Below, in pieces: positions 63,579-64,000 of a stretch of DNA of 64,000 nt. Under the pieces are notes generated by a model. The model made no database searches and was not told the DNA's origin. It saw nothing but the letters and a program-made list of their open reading frames with translations. The position numbers and the translations under genes were made by a program. Within the stretch, counting starts at the first letter, position 1. Each line of letters starts with the position of its first letter. The DNA is from DAISKN01 sp964553925. Its GTDB lineage: Bacteria; Acidobacteriota; Vicinamibacteria; Marinacidobacterales; SMYC01. The DNA lies in the NCBI GenBank assembly GCA_964553925.1, contig CAZKNR010000202.1, positions 1 to 64,000 of the forward strand, in the 5' to 3' direction.

Positions 63579-64000
63579 TCAGACTGCCTGGAGCGCGTAG
63601 GTGGCGAGGCCGATGGCGATGACCCGATCGTTGCCTTCGACGACCTCGAGCCTGCACGTCGCGAGGGTCCTTCCCTTGCGCACGACCTCGCCGATGGCGA
63701 GTAAATCTCCCTGCACCCCGGCCAAGAGGCTGAGCTTGAACTCGACGGTCTTCACCGTGGAGCCCGGGGAAACTGAGCCCACCGCGAAGTTGCCGGCGGT
63801 GTCTCCGAGCAGCCCGATGAGACCTCCGTGGATGACACCGTGTCCTTCCTCGAAGTCTTTGCGGAACGGCAGCCGCACCCGAGCGACGCCGTTCTCGCAA
63901 TAACCGAGCGTCATCCCCAGGTAGCGACTGATCGGGGCCGACTCGAAAAGCTGTTTCAGTTTTTCCAGATGAGCTGAGCGCTCGTTGGGCTCTCCCAGGC
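63579..64000 (-). CDS. PaaI-type hotdog thioesterase (5' end outside the window)
   Basis: The frame is open from the window edge to 63579. Residues LKQLFESAPISRYLGM precede the ATG at 63914, matching the usual N-terminus of the family, so the true start lies at or beyond the edge. GHGVIHGGLIGLLGDTAGNFA is the hotdog active-site helix with the catalytic Asp, and ATCRLEVVEGNDRVIAIGLATY ends the domain. It should cleave acyl-CoA thioesters. Confidence 0.85.
   Translation of the reverse strand, partial: LGEPNERSAHLEKLKQLFESAPISRYLGMTLGYCENGVARVRLPFRKDFEEGHGVIHGGLIGLLGDTAGNFAVGSVSPGSTVKTVEFKLSLLAGVQGDLLAIGEVVRKGRTLATCRLEVVEGNDRVIAIGLATYALQAV

Overview
The window looks like chromosomal DNA from a GC-rich, Gram-negative bacterium, most probably an Acidobacteriota or a close relative. 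Outer-membrane and periplasmic functions are present (a FadL/OmpP1-type barrel, a haem c-tagged barrel, a TonB protein). There are four Ser/Thr kinases, one carrying a TolB/WD40-type propeller, a bacillithiol pair (bshA, bshB1), and many GTG/TTG starts with 4-base gene overlaps. The taxonomic call is inference from gene content, because no rRNA is present. No CRISPR array, rRNA, prophage or intact transposase was seen.

Layout. 1-8.3 kb: a GHKL ATPase, an exported PhzF-like isomerase, a secreted protein with four ~100-residue repeats, an APC permease, an exported S51 peptidase and a small DUF5678-like protein. 8.38-10.35 kb: an island of about 1.9 kb bounded by a 52-bp direct repeat of the 3' half of an initiator tRNA gene, carrying a RES/Xre toxin-antitoxin pair. 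10.4-14.5 kb: a GGDEF-PilZ protein, a membrane protein, a TPR protein and an exported protein. 14.6-19.4 kb: recG, rsmD, coaD, an aspartate aminotransferase and a small unknown. 19.5-26.9 kb: a FadL-like barrel, then icd, mdh, sucC, sucD, ndk, dcd and a dUTPase-like gene. 26.9-34.7 kb: a divergent kinase pair, a TonB protein and a FadJ-type beta-oxidation enzyme. 34.8-39.5 kb: a sigma-54-driven small gene, a multi-spanning membrane protein, an aspartyl-protease-like protein and aspS.

39.7-53 kb is a housekeeping cluster: phoH-like, a PgpH-like HD protein, ybeY, a CNNM/CBS protein, era, recO, glyQ, glyS, mutL, a small membrane protein and an M29-like peptidase. Between era and recO sit a decayed permease fragment and a MazEF-type toxin-antitoxin pair. 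53-58.6 kb: a CBS protein, a CXXCH barrel, bshB1, bshA and a sigma-54 activator. 58.6-64 kb: a short sigma-54-type transcription unit, a second divergent kinase pair, a family-5 uracil-DNA glycosylase, an alpha/beta hydrolase and a thioesterase cut by the window edge.

The TCA run supplies 2-oxoglutarate, oxaloacetate and succinyl-CoA/succinate interconversion and is joined to nucleotide triphosphate handling (ndk, dcd, dUTPase). The era cluster groups ribosome maturation, DNA repair and glycine charging. The most noteworthy signals are the tRNA-bounded toxin-antitoxin island, two near-consensus sigma-54 promoters in front of very small ORFs in the same window as a sigma-54 activator, a two-copy palindromic repeat family, and the toxin-antitoxin/pseudogene insertion at the era-recO junction.
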